Shown in pieces: positions 34,116 through 43,975 of a stretch of 64,000 nt of DNA. Positions within the stretch are counted from its first letter, which is position 1. Each line of letters starts with the position of its first letter. A program made the position numbers and the translations under genes. The stretch lies in NCBI GenBank assembly GCA_910586255.1, contig CAJUHR010000016.1, positions 31,939 through 95,938 on the forward strand, in the 5' to 3' direction. The notes under the pieces are model-generated. The model was not told the origin of the DNA. It did no database searches and worked only from the letters and a program-made list of their open reading frames with translations. This DNA comes from an uncultured Lachnospiraceae bacterium. Its GTDB lineage: Bacteria; Bacillota; Clostridia; Lachnospirales; Lachnospiraceae.

Positions 34116-35573
34116 ATGAGGACGTTTAGTGAACAGCAGATCGCGTCACTTGCCCCCAATGCCAATGCATTGACGAATGGAAGAAAGATTTCAGCCGGGG
34201 GCGGATTTGTGTCGCGGACGCGGTCGGAGGATGACAGCTTTTACATGGGGGAATGTAAGGGGAGCGGAAAGTCTAACTATGTGGTATCAGCGGATTTTGC
34301 CGATGAGGAGAAGCCTGTGTTTCGGTGCAGCTGTCCCAGTCGTCAGTTTCCCTGCAAGCATAGTCTGGCTCTGATGTTTGAGATGGCGGCCGGGAAGGAC
34401 TTTGCGGTGGGGGAGATTCCGAAGGATATTCTTGATAAGAGGGAGAAAAAGCAAGCCAGAGAGGCGAAAAAGACAGATGCCTCAGGAGAGAAAAAGCCTG
34501 TTTCAGAGAAAAGCGCCAGGGCGGCAAAATCTGCCAGGGCAAAGAAGATCAAAAAACAGCTGGAAGGCTTGGAGCTGATGAAGCAGCTGACGGATCAGCT
34601 GATGGACACAGGACTGTCGTCTATGGGAAGCGTTTCCCTGAAAAGCTACCGGGACTTAGCAAAACAGCTGGGAGATTACTATCTGCCGGGCCCCCAGAAT
34701 TATTTTAACCGGCTGGTGCTGGAGATGGAGGCCTATCAGAAGGATCAGGACAAGAGCCATTATCATCACTCCGTGGAGGTGTTAAAGAGGCTGAGGGCTT
34801 TAGAGAAAAAGGCCACGGCCTATTTAAACGGAAAGCTTGAGAACGATTCTCCTGAGGCGGATGATGATATTTTGTATGAGAAGCTGGGAGGAATATGGAA
34901 GCTGGAGCAGCTTGCGCAGCTGGGGCTTAAAAAAGAGCAGGCCAGACTTTTGCAGCTTAGCTTTCAGGTGGTTTACGATGAGGCCCGGAAGGAGTATATC
35001 GATGTGGGTTATTGGGCGGATGTGGATACCGGGGAGATTTTTTGTACCTGCAATTACCGCCCGGTCAAGGCTCTGAAATATGTGAAGCAGGAGGATTCCT
35101 GCTTTGAGGTGGCAAAGGTGCCTCTTCTGTGCTGCTATCCGGGAGTCATGAACCGGAGAGTCCGGTGGGAGAGTGCTGCTTTTGAGCCGGTGACAGAAGA
35201 GATCCTTACCCAGGTGATAAACCGCGGTCATAGCGAAGTGGGAGAGGCTGTGAAGCTGGTAAAAAACCAGATTAAAAATCTGCTCTCAGAGGATTATTGC
35301 GGTATGCTTCTGCGGTTTAAGCGGATTGGACGGATTGACACCGAGAATAAGGCATGCTGGGTGTTAGAGGATGCTGCCGGAGGACGGATTGAGCTGCGGG
35401 GCCGGGAGGGATGGGAGGATACCATGACTGCCCTGTCTCTGATCTCCGACAGAGATGTGTTTTACAATCAGAGCCTGTTCGGACTGATGTATTATGACCC
35501 GGAGGATCACAGGATACGGATATATCCATGCAGCATTGTTACAGAGAAGGGGATTGTAAGGCTGTTATATTAA
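34116..35573 (+). CDS. SWIM zinc-finger protein (YehQ-like)
   Basis: 485 aa. The SWIM motif CxC-x6-CxH is at about residues 70-82 (FRCSCPSRQFPCKHSLAL). It is followed by a basic, Ala/Lys-rich linker (about 105-150) and a long helical region ending in a beta-rich C-terminus. SWIM fingers bind DNA or protein. It heads the cluster with HEAT-like, MoxR, DUF5682 and vWA genes; E. coli yehQ is the SWIM member of the comparable yeh cluster. Its role, perhaps substrate recognition, is inferred from context. Confidence 0.85.
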   Translation: MRTFSEQQIASLAPNANALTNGRKISAGGGFVSRTRSEDDSFYMGECKGSGKSNYVVSADFADEEKPVFRCSCPSRQFPCKHSLALMFEMAAGKDFAVGEIPKDILDKREKKQAREAKKTDASGEKKPVSEKSARAAKSARAKKIKKQLEGLELMKQLTDQLMDTGLSSMGSVSLKSYRDLAKQLGDYYLPGPQNYFNRLVLEMEAYQKDQDKSHYHHSVEVLKRLRALEKKATAYLNGKLENDSPEADDDILYEKLGGIWKLEQLAQLGLKKEQARLLQLSFQVVYDEARKEYIDVGYWADVDTGEIFCTCNYRPVKALKYVKQEDSCFEVAKVPLLCCYPGVMNRRVRWESAAFEPVTEEILTQVINRGHSEVGEAVKLVKNQIKNLLSEDYCGMLLRFKRIGRIDTENKACWVLEDAAGGRIELRGREGWEDTMTALSLISDRDVFYNQSLFGLMYYDPEDHRIRIYPCSIVTEKGIVRLLY

Positions 35574-35602
35574 GGATATGCCAAAGGAAGGAACAATCCG
35601 TG

Positions 35603-35640
35603 TGCCATAGGTGTCAAAAGGCCTTTTGACCCTGGTATCA
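35603..35640. repeat. Palindromic repeat related to the 13.05-kb leader hairpin
   Basis: GTCAAAAGGCCTTTTGAC is an 18-bp perfect palindrome (35613-35630), followed by CCTGGTATCATAACATA. The right end recurs at 13106-13137 (TTTTGACC ... CCTGGTATCATAAAATA). It sits about 50 bp before the next gene. Confidence 0.65.
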
Positions 35641-35692
35641 TAACATATAGGATGACAACACATTAGTATATGTGGAATAAGAGGAAGTAATT

Positions 35693-37630
35693 ATGAATTT
35701 GAACGCGGCGTATGAGTTGAGGGACAGACTGGAGACAGCAGCGGTGGCAGGTGTAAACCTGATAGAAGAGGATTTTCGGCTGAAGCGGGCAGTGGAGCAG
35801 ATGGAGCCTTTTGCCAAGGCAGCTCCTGTATTTCAGAAGATATACGGAATGGCAGGAAAGCTGATTATGCCGGAGTGTGAGGACCGGGCAGGGGTGCTTT
35901 TGGACACTCTGGGACTTTTGGATGCGGTATTGTGCACCCAGGGAATCAGCCAGGTGGAAGGGGAGATTTTGGAGCCAAGGATACCTGGGGCAGGTGCGGG
36001 AAATATCTATAAGAAGCTCTCCTATGGGAGAATTGCATCTGTGCTGGAGGCGTTTCGGGGAACAGGCAGCGGCCGGTATGCGGTGATCCGGGATGCCCAT
36101 GAGACGGATCCGGAGATTTTTGAAGATTACCGGATGAAATACTGGATGATCAAAGCATTAGGCGACAGCTATGGGGAGCTGGCAGAGATGGTTGCCGACT
36201 GGCTGACACAGGAGAAGGAGCCGGTGATTCCTCTCTTAAAGCAGGGCTTTGCTCCTGACGGGAAGAGAGAGATGGCCAGGCGGATTGAGGTGATTGATAA
36301 AATTGCAGGCGGCAGGGAAAATGAGTTCTACCGTTATGCGGCCCGGGAGGGGAACAAGGAGGTGCGGGAGGTGGCTCTTCTGGCTCTGCGCCATGATACG
36401 TCCAATCTGTCGCTTCTCCTGGAAAGCCAGAAAACCGAAAAGGGCAAGTGCAGGGAGGCAGCCATGAAGGCCTTGGCCCATATGGACGGGGAGAAGGCGG
36501 CAGAGTTCTGGACCGCTATAATGGCAAAGAAACCGGAGGAGACGGCGTCCTACTTAGAGCCATCGGATCAGGACTGGGCCGGTGATCTGATTGCAGATGT
36601 GCTGGAGCGGTGGATTGCAAATGCACCTCACAAGCTGGAGGCGGAGGAATCTCCCAGAGGGAAGGAGACCAAGGAGGAAAGGGCTAAAGAGCGGGCTAAA
36701 GAAAGAGAGGAGCGAGACAAGTACCGCCAGAGACTGTTGGATTTCTGGCATGCGGCGGCGGGAAAGCACTCGGAAAGAATCCTGGGATGTTATGAGAAAA
36801 TGTATCATATTTTTCCCAAGGAGGTGCCTCTGGTTCTCACCCGGTCGCTGATACGCAGCTTTCATCCATCCTTTGTCCGGTTGGCAGCAGAGTTTTATGA
36901 GCGGTTCGGAGACGAATTTTTAGAGCCGGTATTTTTGGCATCGGTTTTGAACGATTCTCCGGAGGAAACCTATGAGCGCTTTCACGAGTTTATCAAGCCG
37001 GAGGGGCTGCTTCGCAAGCTGACAGGGAAGAAGCAGGATGCCACCGGAGTGCTCTACGGCTTTGCCAGGATCGTGTATGAGGAGAATGAGGGGAGATACG
37101 GACTTACCTTGGAGGACATGAACAGTCCTGTCCGTGAGAGGAAGGTGTGCCGGTGGCTTCCCAAGGGTCTGGATCTGCGGTGGTATCCTCTTCTCCTTAA
37201 ATATCCGGGGCGTTTTGCCTCAGGAAAGCGCAATTCCTACAGTATGTACCGCAATTACTATGACTGGATGATGGCAAAGCTGTACCGGCCGGATGTTAAG
37301 GAGCTGCAGCAGCCCTACGGAGAATTTTTCTATGAGGGAGCGCTGCGTCTGATGCCCACTACCGAGGGGATTCAGATGATGAAGCGCTGCGGATGGAAAA
37401 AATATGAGGGACTTTTGGAGGCCTGTGTGAGAGATAACAATTCCATGCCTACCTATCTGATCCGCACGCTACTTGACGAGATTCCCATGACAAACGAGGA
37501 GCTGGTGAAGGAGTTAGACAAGGTGATCCAGGGAAGAAAGGGAAAAGTAACCAACGGAACCAACGGAATTTCCATTTTGGAGCATTGGAGAGACGGACTC
37601 TTAAGCGGAGTTGCAGTAGAAAAATTATAA
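35693..37630 (+). CDS. HEAT-like repeat protein of the MoxR/vWA cluster
   Basis: 645 aa, almost all helical with repeated helix pairs, for example REGNKEVREVALLALRHD and CREAAMKALAHMDGEKAAE, suggesting HEAT/armadillo scaffolding. A charged segment (about 325-345, KETKEERAKERAKEREE) separates two halves. No enzymatic motif was seen. It lies between the SWIM and MoxR genes, in the position of a large partner such as yehI-type proteins of E. coli, but I cannot assign it to that family. It probably acts as an adaptor. Confidence 0.72.
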   Translation: MNLNAAYELRDRLETAAVAGVNLIEEDFRLKRAVEQMEPFAKAAPVFQKIYGMAGKLIMPECEDRAGVLLDTLGLLDAVLCTQGISQVEGEILEPRIPGAGAGNIYKKLSYGRIASVLEAFRGTGSGRYAVIRDAHETDPEIFEDYRMKYWMIKALGDSYGELAEMVADWLTQEKEPVIPLLKQGFAPDGKREMARRIEVIDKIAGGRENEFYRYAAREGNKEVREVALLALRHDTSNLSLLLESQKTEKGKCREAAMKALAHMDGEKAAEFWTAIMAKKPEETASYLEPSDQDWAGDLIADVLERWIANAPHKLEAEESPRGKETKEERAKERAKEREERDKYRQRLLDFWHAAAGKHSERILGCYEKMYHIFPKEVPLVLTRSLIRSFHPSFVRLAAEFYERFGDEFLEPVFLASVLNDSPEETYERFHEFIKPEGLLRKLTGKKQDATGVLYGFARIVYEENEGRYGLTLEDMNSPVRERKVCRWLPKGLDLRWYPLLLKYPGRFASGKRNSYSMYRNYYDWMMAKLYRPDVKELQQPYGEFFYEGALRLMPTTEGIQMMKRCGWKKYEGLLEACVRDNNSMPTYLIRTLLDEIPMTNEELVKELDKVIQGRKGKVTNGTNGISILEHWRDGLLSGVAVEKL

Positions 37631-37676
37631 AAACAGGCATTGGTAAGATGCCGTGACAGCAGGGAGAGTGAGTGAC

Positions 37677-38762
37677 ATGGATCAGAATATACAAAGACTG
37701 CCGGCAGAGCAGCTTTTCGGCAAGGAGATAGAGGCGCTGATTGCCAATGAGAAATATCCGGTGCCTACGGGATGGCAGATGTCTCCCAGATCGGTTTTGA
37801 CCTATATCTGCGGGGGCAAGGCGGGGGACATGGAGATCAGCCCTAAGTATATTGGCCACAAGCGCCTGGTGGAGATTGCCATCTCCACCCTGGTGACGGA
37901 CCGGGCCCTGCTCCTTATCGGGGAGCCGGGGACAGCCAAGTCCTGGCTGTCAGAGCATCTGACAGCAGCCATCAACGGGGATTCCACCAGGGTGATTCAG
38001 GGGACGGCAGGGACAACGGAGGAGCAGATTCGGTATTCCTGGAATTATGCTATGCTGATTGCTGACGGTCCCTCCAAGGAAGCCATGATTCCCAGCCCCA
38101 TTTACCGGGCTATGGAGCAGGGGAAGATCGCCCGGGTGGAGGAGATCTCCCGATGTGCGTCCGAGGTGCAGGACGCGCTGATTTCTCTTTTGTCGGAAAA
38201 GAGGATCTCCGTGCCTGAGCTGGGGATGGAGATTCCGGCCAGAAAGGGATTTTCCGTGATTGCCACCGCCAACACAAGGGATAAGGGAGTCAACGAAATG
38301 TCTGCCGCTTTAAAGCGGCGTTTCAACATTGTGGTGCTCCCCACGCCGGACAGTCTGGAGGCGGAGATGGATATTGTCCGGACTCGCATGGAACAGCTTT
38401 CGGGAAGCTTGGATCTCAATGCCCGTCTGCCGGAGGCGGAGGTGGTGGAGAAGGTGTGCACCATTTTTAGAGAGCTGCGCCAGGGGGCGACTCTGGACGG
38501 AAAGCAGAAGCTGAAATCTACCTCCGGGGTTTTGTCCACAGCGGAGGCCATCTCCCTTCTGGCAAACAGCATGGCTCTGGCAGGAAGCTTTGGGGAAGGT
38601 GAGATCACGGACTATGATCTGGCGGCAGGCCTGCAGGGAGCAATTGTCAAGGAGGACAGCAAGGACGGAAAGGTCTGGGAGGAATACCTGGAAAATATCA
38701 TGAAAAAGCGGGGATCCAGATGGTTGAATTTGTATCAGGAGTGCAGGGAGCTGAACCGCTGA
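37677..38762 (+). CDS. MoxR-type AAA+ ATPase (YehL-like)
   Basis: 361 aa from the ATG at 37677, after AGGGAGAG. Walker A GEPGTAKSWL is at about residues 90-99. The Walker B/sensor region is at GKIARVEEISRC, where the usual DE pair is replaced by EE, followed by sensor 1 (IATANTRDKG) and the arginine-finger region ALKRRFN. MoxR ATPases act with vWA proteins as chaperones or metal inserters. Its stop overlaps the DUF5682 start (TGATG), so the genes are coupled. It corresponds to yehL. Confidence 0.9.
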   Translation: MDQNIQRLPAEQLFGKEIEALIANEKYPVPTGWQMSPRSVLTYICGGKAGDMEISPKYIGHKRLVEIAISTLVTDRALLLIGEPGTAKSWLSEHLTAAINGDSTRVIQGTAGTTEEQIRYSWNYAMLIADGPSKEAMIPSPIYRAMEQGKIARVEEISRCASEVQDALISLLSEKRISVPELGMEIPARKGFSVIATANTRDKGVNEMSAALKRRFNIVVLPTPDSLEAEMDIVRTRMEQLSGSLDLNARLPEAEVVEKVCTIFRELRQGATLDGKQKLKSTSGVLSTAEAISLLANSMALAGSFGEGEITDYDLAAGLQGAIVKEDSKDGKVWEEYLENIMKKRGSRWLNLYQECRELNR

Positions 38763-41089
38763 TGGAGCGTAAGGCAGTGGAGAAAAAGAAGACAAATAAA
38801 AACACCCCCCATGTTTTCGGAATCCGGCATCTCTCCCCGGCCGGAGCCTGGTATGTCCGAAAATATCTGGATCAGGTATCTCCCCAAATGATACTGATCG
38901 AAGGCCCGTCTGATTTTACAGAGCTTATTGAGGACTTAGGGGCAGAGGAGGTAAAGCCGCCCATAGCCGTCATGGCTTATACGAAAGAATTGCCTGTCAG
39001 GACCGTTTTGTATCCCTTTGCCGTATATTCCCCTGAGTACCAGGCTGTTTTGTGGGCGAGGGATCACGGGTGCCCATGCCGGTTTTGTGATTTGCCATCA
39101 GAGGTATTTCTGGGGCTGGAGGAGCAAAGGCGGACAAGATGGCAGCAGAGGCTTTTGGCCGGGGAATCAGGGGAGGAACCGGAAATAAGCCCCACGGCCC
39201 GGGTCTATCAAAGGCTGGATGAGCTGTCAGGTGACGGGGACAATGAGACCTTCTGGGAGCGGACCATGGAGCATGCGGCAGATGAGGAGGGATACCGGAA
39301 AGGCGCGGCGGAGTTTGGCAGCTCTCTAAGGGCTCTTTCCCAGGGGGATGAGGAGGAGGACGGTGAAAACAGAATCCGGGAGGCCTATATGCGCCGGGTG
39401 ATCGCCCAGGCGGTAAAGGAAGGGATTGGGCCTGACCGGATTGTGGTCATAACCGGCGCCTTTCATGTGGAAGGGCTGATCGGCGGGGAAAAGCCTATGA
39501 CGGACAGAGAGTTTAAGAAGCTTCCCCGGATGGAGTCAAATAAAACCTTGATGCCCTATTCTTATTTTCGTTTGTCTGAAAGGTCCGGATACGGGGCGGG
39601 CAATCATGCCCCGGCCTACTATGAGCTTTTGTGGGACGGCTTTAGAAAGAATATGCCGGATTATGCCGGCCGCAGGTATCTGGCGGCACTGGCTTCCTAT
39701 CAGCGGGAGCACGGCGATATGGTGTCCTCGGCAGAGATCATCGAGGCTCTCCGGCTGTCCTCTTCCCTAGCAGAGCTTCATGAGAGCCAGCTTCCTGCCC
39801 TGCGGGATCTGCGGGACGGGGCGGTGACCTGTATGGGCCACGGCAGCTTTTCTAAGCTTGCCCTGGCAGTGGCGGACACGGAAATCGGGACCAGGATCGG
39901 CAGCCTGCCGGAAGGAGTCAGCCAAACCTCCATCCAGTCGGATTTTAACCGGCGCTTAAAGGAGCTGAGACTGGAAAAGTATAAATCCGTGACAGCACAG
40001 GAATTGTCTCTGGATCTGCGGGAAAAGCTGACTGTAAAATCGGAGAGGTCCGCCTTTTTGGACTTGGAACGTTCCTTTTTCCTTCACCGCCTTAAGGTGC
40101 TGGGGATTTCCTTTGCCTCTCCCCAGGCAGTCAGGCAGGAGCGGGCCACATGGGCGGAGCAGTGGCTTCTTCGGTGGACGCCGGAGGCGGAGATTCAGAT
40201 TGTGGAGGCAGTGCTCAAGGGAGATACAGTGGAGCAGGCGGCTTCTTTTCAGCTGAAGGAGCAGACCATGGGAGCCGGAATTGGCGGAATTGCAAGGGTT
40301 ATTGAGGAGGCCTGCAATTGCGGAATGCCCTCATCCATGGAGTACGCCGTAAGGGCCCTTCAGGAGACGGCCGTGGATGCGGTGGCAGTGACAGAGATTG
40401 CCGAGACAGCCTGGCGGCTCTCCACGGTGCTTCTTTACGGAGACATCCGGCGGGTGAACAGAGAGCCGCTGGCGCCGATTTTGTCCCAACTGTTTTTGCG
40501 GGCATGTCTGATTCTGGCAGGAGAGTGTGTCTGTGACGGCGAGGCGGCCAAACAGCTTGCCCAGGCAATGATGACCCTTCATGAGGTCAGCGTAAATCAT
40601 TTTTTCTTGGATGGAGAGCGGTGGCTTAAAGTTCTGACGGAGATTGCCACCAGAGATGATTTAAACACCAGACTGTCAGGCCTTGCGGCGGCAATTCTTC
40701 TGGAAATGGGAAAGATGGACAGCCAAAGCCTTGGAAATGAGGTGCAGCGGCGTCTGTCCAGGGCGGTTCCCGCAGAGCTGGGGGCAGGCTGGTTTGAAGG
40801 TTTGTCCATGAAAAATCACTATGTATTGATTGCAAGGCTGACTCTGTGGGAAAAGCTTGGCGAGTACCTGGCGGAGCTGGATGATGAGGAATTTAAACGG
40901 GCGCTGGTATTTCTGCGCCGAGCTTTTGCTGATTTTAGCTCTGAGGAGAAAAATCAGATTGCGGAAAATCTGGGAGAGATCTGGAAGGTAAACCCGTCCC
41001 AGGTCAGCGAGGTCCTAAACGGGCCGGTGAGCGATGAGGAAATTTCAATGCTGTCAGGACTTGATGACTTTGATTTCGGGGATATTTAG
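38762..41089 (+). CDS. DUF5682 family protein (YehM-like)
   Basis: 775 aa from the ATG overlapping the MoxR stop. The open frame extends upstream to 38720, but coupling favours 38762. The N-terminal part begins HVFGIRHLSPAGAWYVRKYL and continues with ILIEGPSDF and VVITGAFHVEG. This alpha/beta domain resembles those of erythromycin-esterase/TraB-like folds. The rest (about 280-775) is helical. DUF5682 is found with MoxR and vWA genes in many bacteria; its activity is unknown. It is probably the large effector or substrate-binding part of the module. Confidence 0.85.
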   Translation: MERKAVEKKKTNKNTPHVFGIRHLSPAGAWYVRKYLDQVSPQMILIEGPSDFTELIEDLGAEEVKPPIAVMAYTKELPVRTVLYPFAVYSPEYQAVLWARDHGCPCRFCDLPSEVFLGLEEQRRTRWQQRLLAGESGEEPEISPTARVYQRLDELSGDGDNETFWERTMEHAADEEGYRKGAAEFGSSLRALSQGDEEEDGENRIREAYMRRVIAQAVKEGIGPDRIVVITGAFHVEGLIGGEKPMTDREFKKLPRMESNKTLMPYSYFRLSERSGYGAGNHAPAYYELLWDGFRKNMPDYAGRRYLAALASYQREHGDMVSSAEIIEALRLSSSLAELHESQLPALRDLRDGAVTCMGHGSFSKLALAVADTEIGTRIGSLPEGVSQTSIQSDFNRRLKELRLEKYKSVTAQELSLDLREKLTVKSERSAFLDLERSFFLHRLKVLGISFASPQAVRQERATWAEQWLLRWTPEAEIQIVEAVLKGDTVEQAASFQLKEQTMGAGIGGIARVIEEACNCGMPSSMEYAVRALQETAVDAVAVTEIAETAWRLSTVLLYGDIRRVNREPLAPILSQLFLRACLILAGECVCDGEAAKQLAQAMMTLHEVSVNHFFLDGERWLKVLTEIATRDDLNTRLSGLAAAILLEMGKMDSQSLGNEVQRRLSRAVPAELGAGWFEGLSMKNHYVLIARLTLWEKLGEYLAELDDEEFKRALVFLRRAFADFSSEEKNQIAENLGEIWKVNPSQVSEVLNGPVSDEEISMLSGLDDFDFGDI

Positions 41090-41092
41090 AAT

Positions 41093-42295
41093 ATGGAGAT
41101 AAAAGAACAGATGAAACGTTGGCGGCTGATTCTGGGGGAGGAGAGCCAGAACCAGTTTGATGGCATGGAGGGAGGCGGTAAGGCTCAGCTTTCCAAAGAG
41201 CAGTGGCTGATGGATCAGGCGCTGGCAGCCATCTATAACAAAAATTCTTCCGGCAGCTTTGGAAATAGGGGGCCCGGCGGCGGGGGAGCGGGAAAGGGGC
41301 CCTCCAACCCTCAGATCACCCGGTGGCTGGGGGATGTGAGAACCTTGTTTGACAAGGAGCTGGTAAAGATTGTCCAGGCGGACGCCATGGAGCGGTGCGG
41401 CTTAAAGCAGCTGATTTTTGAGCCAGAGCTTTTGGAGCAAATGGAGCCGGATATGAATCTGGCTACCACCATTCTCCTTTTGAAGGATCAGATTCCCAAA
41501 AGAAGCAAGGACAGTGTGCGGGAATTTATGGCAAAGATCGTGGAGGAAATCAACAAGCTTTTGGAGAGCGATATTCGGCGGGCAGTGACAGCGGCAGTCA
41601 ACAGACGGCAACATTCCCCCATCCCTTCCGCAGCCGCCCTGGATTTTCCCACCACGATCCGCAGAGGTATTAAAAACTATAACAGGGACTTGAAAAAGAT
41701 TATTCCGGAGCATTACTATTTCTTTGACCGGACTACACTGACCGCTGCCAACAAGTATACGGTGATTTTGGATGTGGACCAGAGCGGGTCTATGGGGGAA
41801 TCGGTGATCTATTCCTCCATTATCAGCTGTATTCTGGCCAGCATGGCAGCCCTGAAAACCAGGATTGTTGCCTTTGACACGCAGGTGGTGGATCTGACGG
41901 AGAAATGCGAGGATCCGGTGGATCTTCTCTTTGGCTTCCAGTTAGGAGGAGGCACGGATATCAACAAGTCCATTGCCTACTGCCAGCAGTTTGTGGAGAA
42001 CCCCAAAAAGACCCTGTTCTTTTTGATCAGTGATCTGATGGAGGGTGGCAACCGGGCAGGGCTTTTGCGGCGTTTGGAGGAGATGAAGGAGTCGGGTGTG
42101 ACGGTGATATGCCTTTTGGCCATCGCTGACGGGGGGAAGCCTTACTATGACGCCCAGATGGCACAGCGGATCGCCGCTGTGGGGATTCCCTGCTTTGCCT
42201 GCAATCCACAAAAGCTGCCGGCCCTTTTGGAGCGGGCTTTAAAGGGGCAGGATCTGGCCGCGTTTCAAAAGGAATTTGAGAGAAATAAAAAATAG
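41093..42295 (+). CDS. vWA-domain protein (YehP-like)
   Basis: 400 aa. The N-terminal half is helical with a Gly-rich loop (GNRGPGGGGAGKG). The C-terminal vWA domain (about 220-385) has the MIDAS motif DVDQSGSMGES, the Thr in GGGTDINKS and the Asp in FLISDLMEGGN. It begins 3 bp after DUF5682 and completes the ATPase-vWA pair with MoxR; such pairs remodel target proteins using ATP. It ends the five-gene cluster, and hslO follows closely. Confidence 0.9.
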   Translation: MEIKEQMKRWRLILGEESQNQFDGMEGGGKAQLSKEQWLMDQALAAIYNKNSSGSFGNRGPGGGGAGKGPSNPQITRWLGDVRTLFDKELVKIVQADAMERCGLKQLIFEPELLEQMEPDMNLATTILLLKDQIPKRSKDSVREFMAKIVEEINKLLESDIRRAVTAAVNRRQHSPIPSAAALDFPTTIRRGIKNYNRDLKKIIPEHYYFFDRTTLTAANKYTVILDVDQSGSMGESVIYSSIISCILASMAALKTRIVAFDTQVVDLTEKCEDPVDLLFGFQLGGGTDINKSIAYCQQFVENPKKTLFFLISDLMEGGNRAGLLRRLEEMKESGVTVICLLAIADGGKPYYDAQMAQRIAAVGIPCFACNPQKLPALLERALKGQDLAAFQKEFERNKK

Positions 42296-42329
42296 CCTTG
42301 ACAGGCGGAAAGCTGGGGGCATAAAAGCT

Positions 42330-43208
42330 ATGTCAGATTACATTATCCGGGCCACGGCGGCAGGAGGCCAGGTAAGGGCCTTTGCAGCCACCACCCGGGA
42401 TACGGTGGAGGCAGCCAGGGCGGCTCACAATTTAAGTCCGGTGGCTGCGGCGGCTTTAGGGCGCCTTTTGACAGGAGGCGCCATGATGGGGGTCATGATG
42501 AAGGGGGAGGAGGATCTTCTCACCATCAAGATCGAGGGAGACGGCCCCATTGGAGGACTGACCGTGACGGCAGATTCCAGGGGAAATGTGAAGGGGTACG
42601 TGTTTCATCCGGAGGTGATGCTGCCTCCCAATGACAAGGGAAAGCTGGATGTGGGAGGCGCTCTTGGGGTGGGGGTGCTGACGGTCATCAAGGATATGGG
42701 AATGAAGGAGCCCTATGTGGGCCAGACCATTTTAGTGACCGGGGAGATCGGAGATGATCTGACCTACTATTTTGCCACCTCGGAGCAGACGCCCTCCAGC
42801 GTGGCCTTAGGGGTATTGATGAATCGGGAAAATACCGTGCGTCAGGCCGGGGGTTTTATTTTGCAGATGATGCCGGGAGCCTCGGAGGATGTGATTGCAG
42901 GCCTGGAGAGACGGCTGGCTCAGATTCATTCTGTCACAAAGCTGTTGGACGAAGGCCGGACACCGGAGTCCATTTTAGAATATGTTCTGGGAGAGTACGG
43001 CCTGGAGATTTTGGACCGGACGGATATGAGATTTTACTGCAACTGCTCAAAGGAGCGGATTGAGAAGGCTCTGATCAGTGTGGGAAAAAAGGAGCTGCAG
43101 GCCATGATTGATGATGGGAAGACTATTGAGGTAAACTGCCATTTTTGCAGCAAGCATTACCCGGTAACGGTAGACGAGCTTAAAGATCTTTTGAAAAGGG
43201 CACGGTGA
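42330..43208 (+). CDS. hslO: Hsp33 redox-regulated chaperone
   Basis: 292 aa from the ATG at 42330; the longer frame overlaps the vWA gene. The N-terminal chaperone domain begins MSDYIIRATAAGGQVRAF. The C-terminal zinc switch has FYCNCSKE and NCHFCSKHY, the CxC and CxxC pairs that hold zinc when reduced and open on oxidation with heat. It protects proteins from oxidative unfolding. Standing next to the MoxR/vWA cluster may be chance or may reflect shared proteostasis. Confidence 0.96.
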   Translation: MSDYIIRATAAGGQVRAFAATTRDTVEAARAAHNLSPVAAAALGRLLTGGAMMGVMMKGEEDLLTIKIEGDGPIGGLTVTADSRGNVKGYVFHPEVMLPPNDKGKLDVGGALGVGVLTVIKDMGMKEPYVGQTILVTGEIGDDLTYYFATSEQTPSSVALGVLMNRENTVRQAGGFILQMMPGASEDVIAGLERRLAQIHSVTKLLDEGRTPESILEYVLGEYGLEILDRTDMRFYCNCSKERIEKALISVGKKELQAMIDDGKTIEVNCHFCSKHYPVTVDELKDLLKRAR

Positions 43209-43288
43209 GTCCGGGCGGGGGGCAACCGTTTACAGATTATTTGTAACGGTAGCGGTCAGAAAGATGAGAGAAGAGAAAGGAGCCGAAA

Positions 43289-43945
43289 ATGAGCAATAAA
43301 GATATATTAAGCCATGTAGACCATACCCAGCTGGCCCAGACGGCAGGGTGGGAATCCGTGCGGACTCTGTGCGATGAGGCGATTCTTTACGGCACTGCGT
43401 CCGTGTGCATACCGCCTTCCTATGTAAGGCAGGCAAAGGAGTATGTGGGCGGACAGATGCAGGTGTGTACGGTGATTGGATTCCCCAACGGGTACAACAC
43501 CACGGCGGTAAAGGTATTTGAGACAGAGCAGGCCTTAAGAGAGGGCGCGGATGAGATCGATATGGTGATCAATTTAGGGTGGCTGAAGGATGGCCGGTAT
43601 GATCTGGTGGAGGAGGAAATCCGGGCTGTCAAAAAGGCGTGCGGGGAGAAGATCCTGAAGGTGATCATTGAGACCTGTCTCTTGACAAGGGAGGAAAAGG
43701 TGCGCATGTGCCAGGCGGTGACGGAGGCAGGGGCAGATTACATCAAGACCTCCACCGGATTTTCAAAGGCAGGGGCTACCTTTGAGGATATTGAGTTGTT
43801 TTCTCAGAACGTGGGGGAGCAGGTAAAGATCAAGGCTGCCGGAGGGATTTCCTCCCTGGAGGATGCCAAAAGCTTCTTGAGTCTGGGAGCCGACCGTCTG
43901 GGAACCAGCCGCATTGTCCGTCTGGTGAAGGAGCAGAAGGCCTGA
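43289..43945 (+). CDS. deoC: Deoxyribose-phosphate aldolase
   Basis: 218 aa. The Schiff-base Lys lies in YIKTSTGFS, with a second Lys in VKIKAAGGI and GFPNGYNTTAVKVFE near the N-terminus. It splits deoxyribose-5-phosphate into acetaldehyde and glyceraldehyde-3-phosphate. It is followed by cdd and deoB in the same direction, forming a nucleoside salvage set. AGAAAGGAG precedes the ATG. Confidence 0.96.
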   Translation: MSNKDILSHVDHTQLAQTAGWESVRTLCDEAILYGTASVCIPPSYVRQAKEYVGGQMQVCTVIGFPNGYNTTAVKVFETEQALREGADEIDMVINLGWLKDGRYDLVEEEIRAVKKACGEKILKVIIETCLLTREEKVRMCQAVTEAGADYIKTSTGFSKAGATFEDIELFSQNVGEQVKIKAAGGISSLEDAKSFLSLGADRLGTSRIVRLVKEQKA

Positions 43946-43975
43946 TTTGGCTTACAAAGATAAGAAAGGGGAAAA

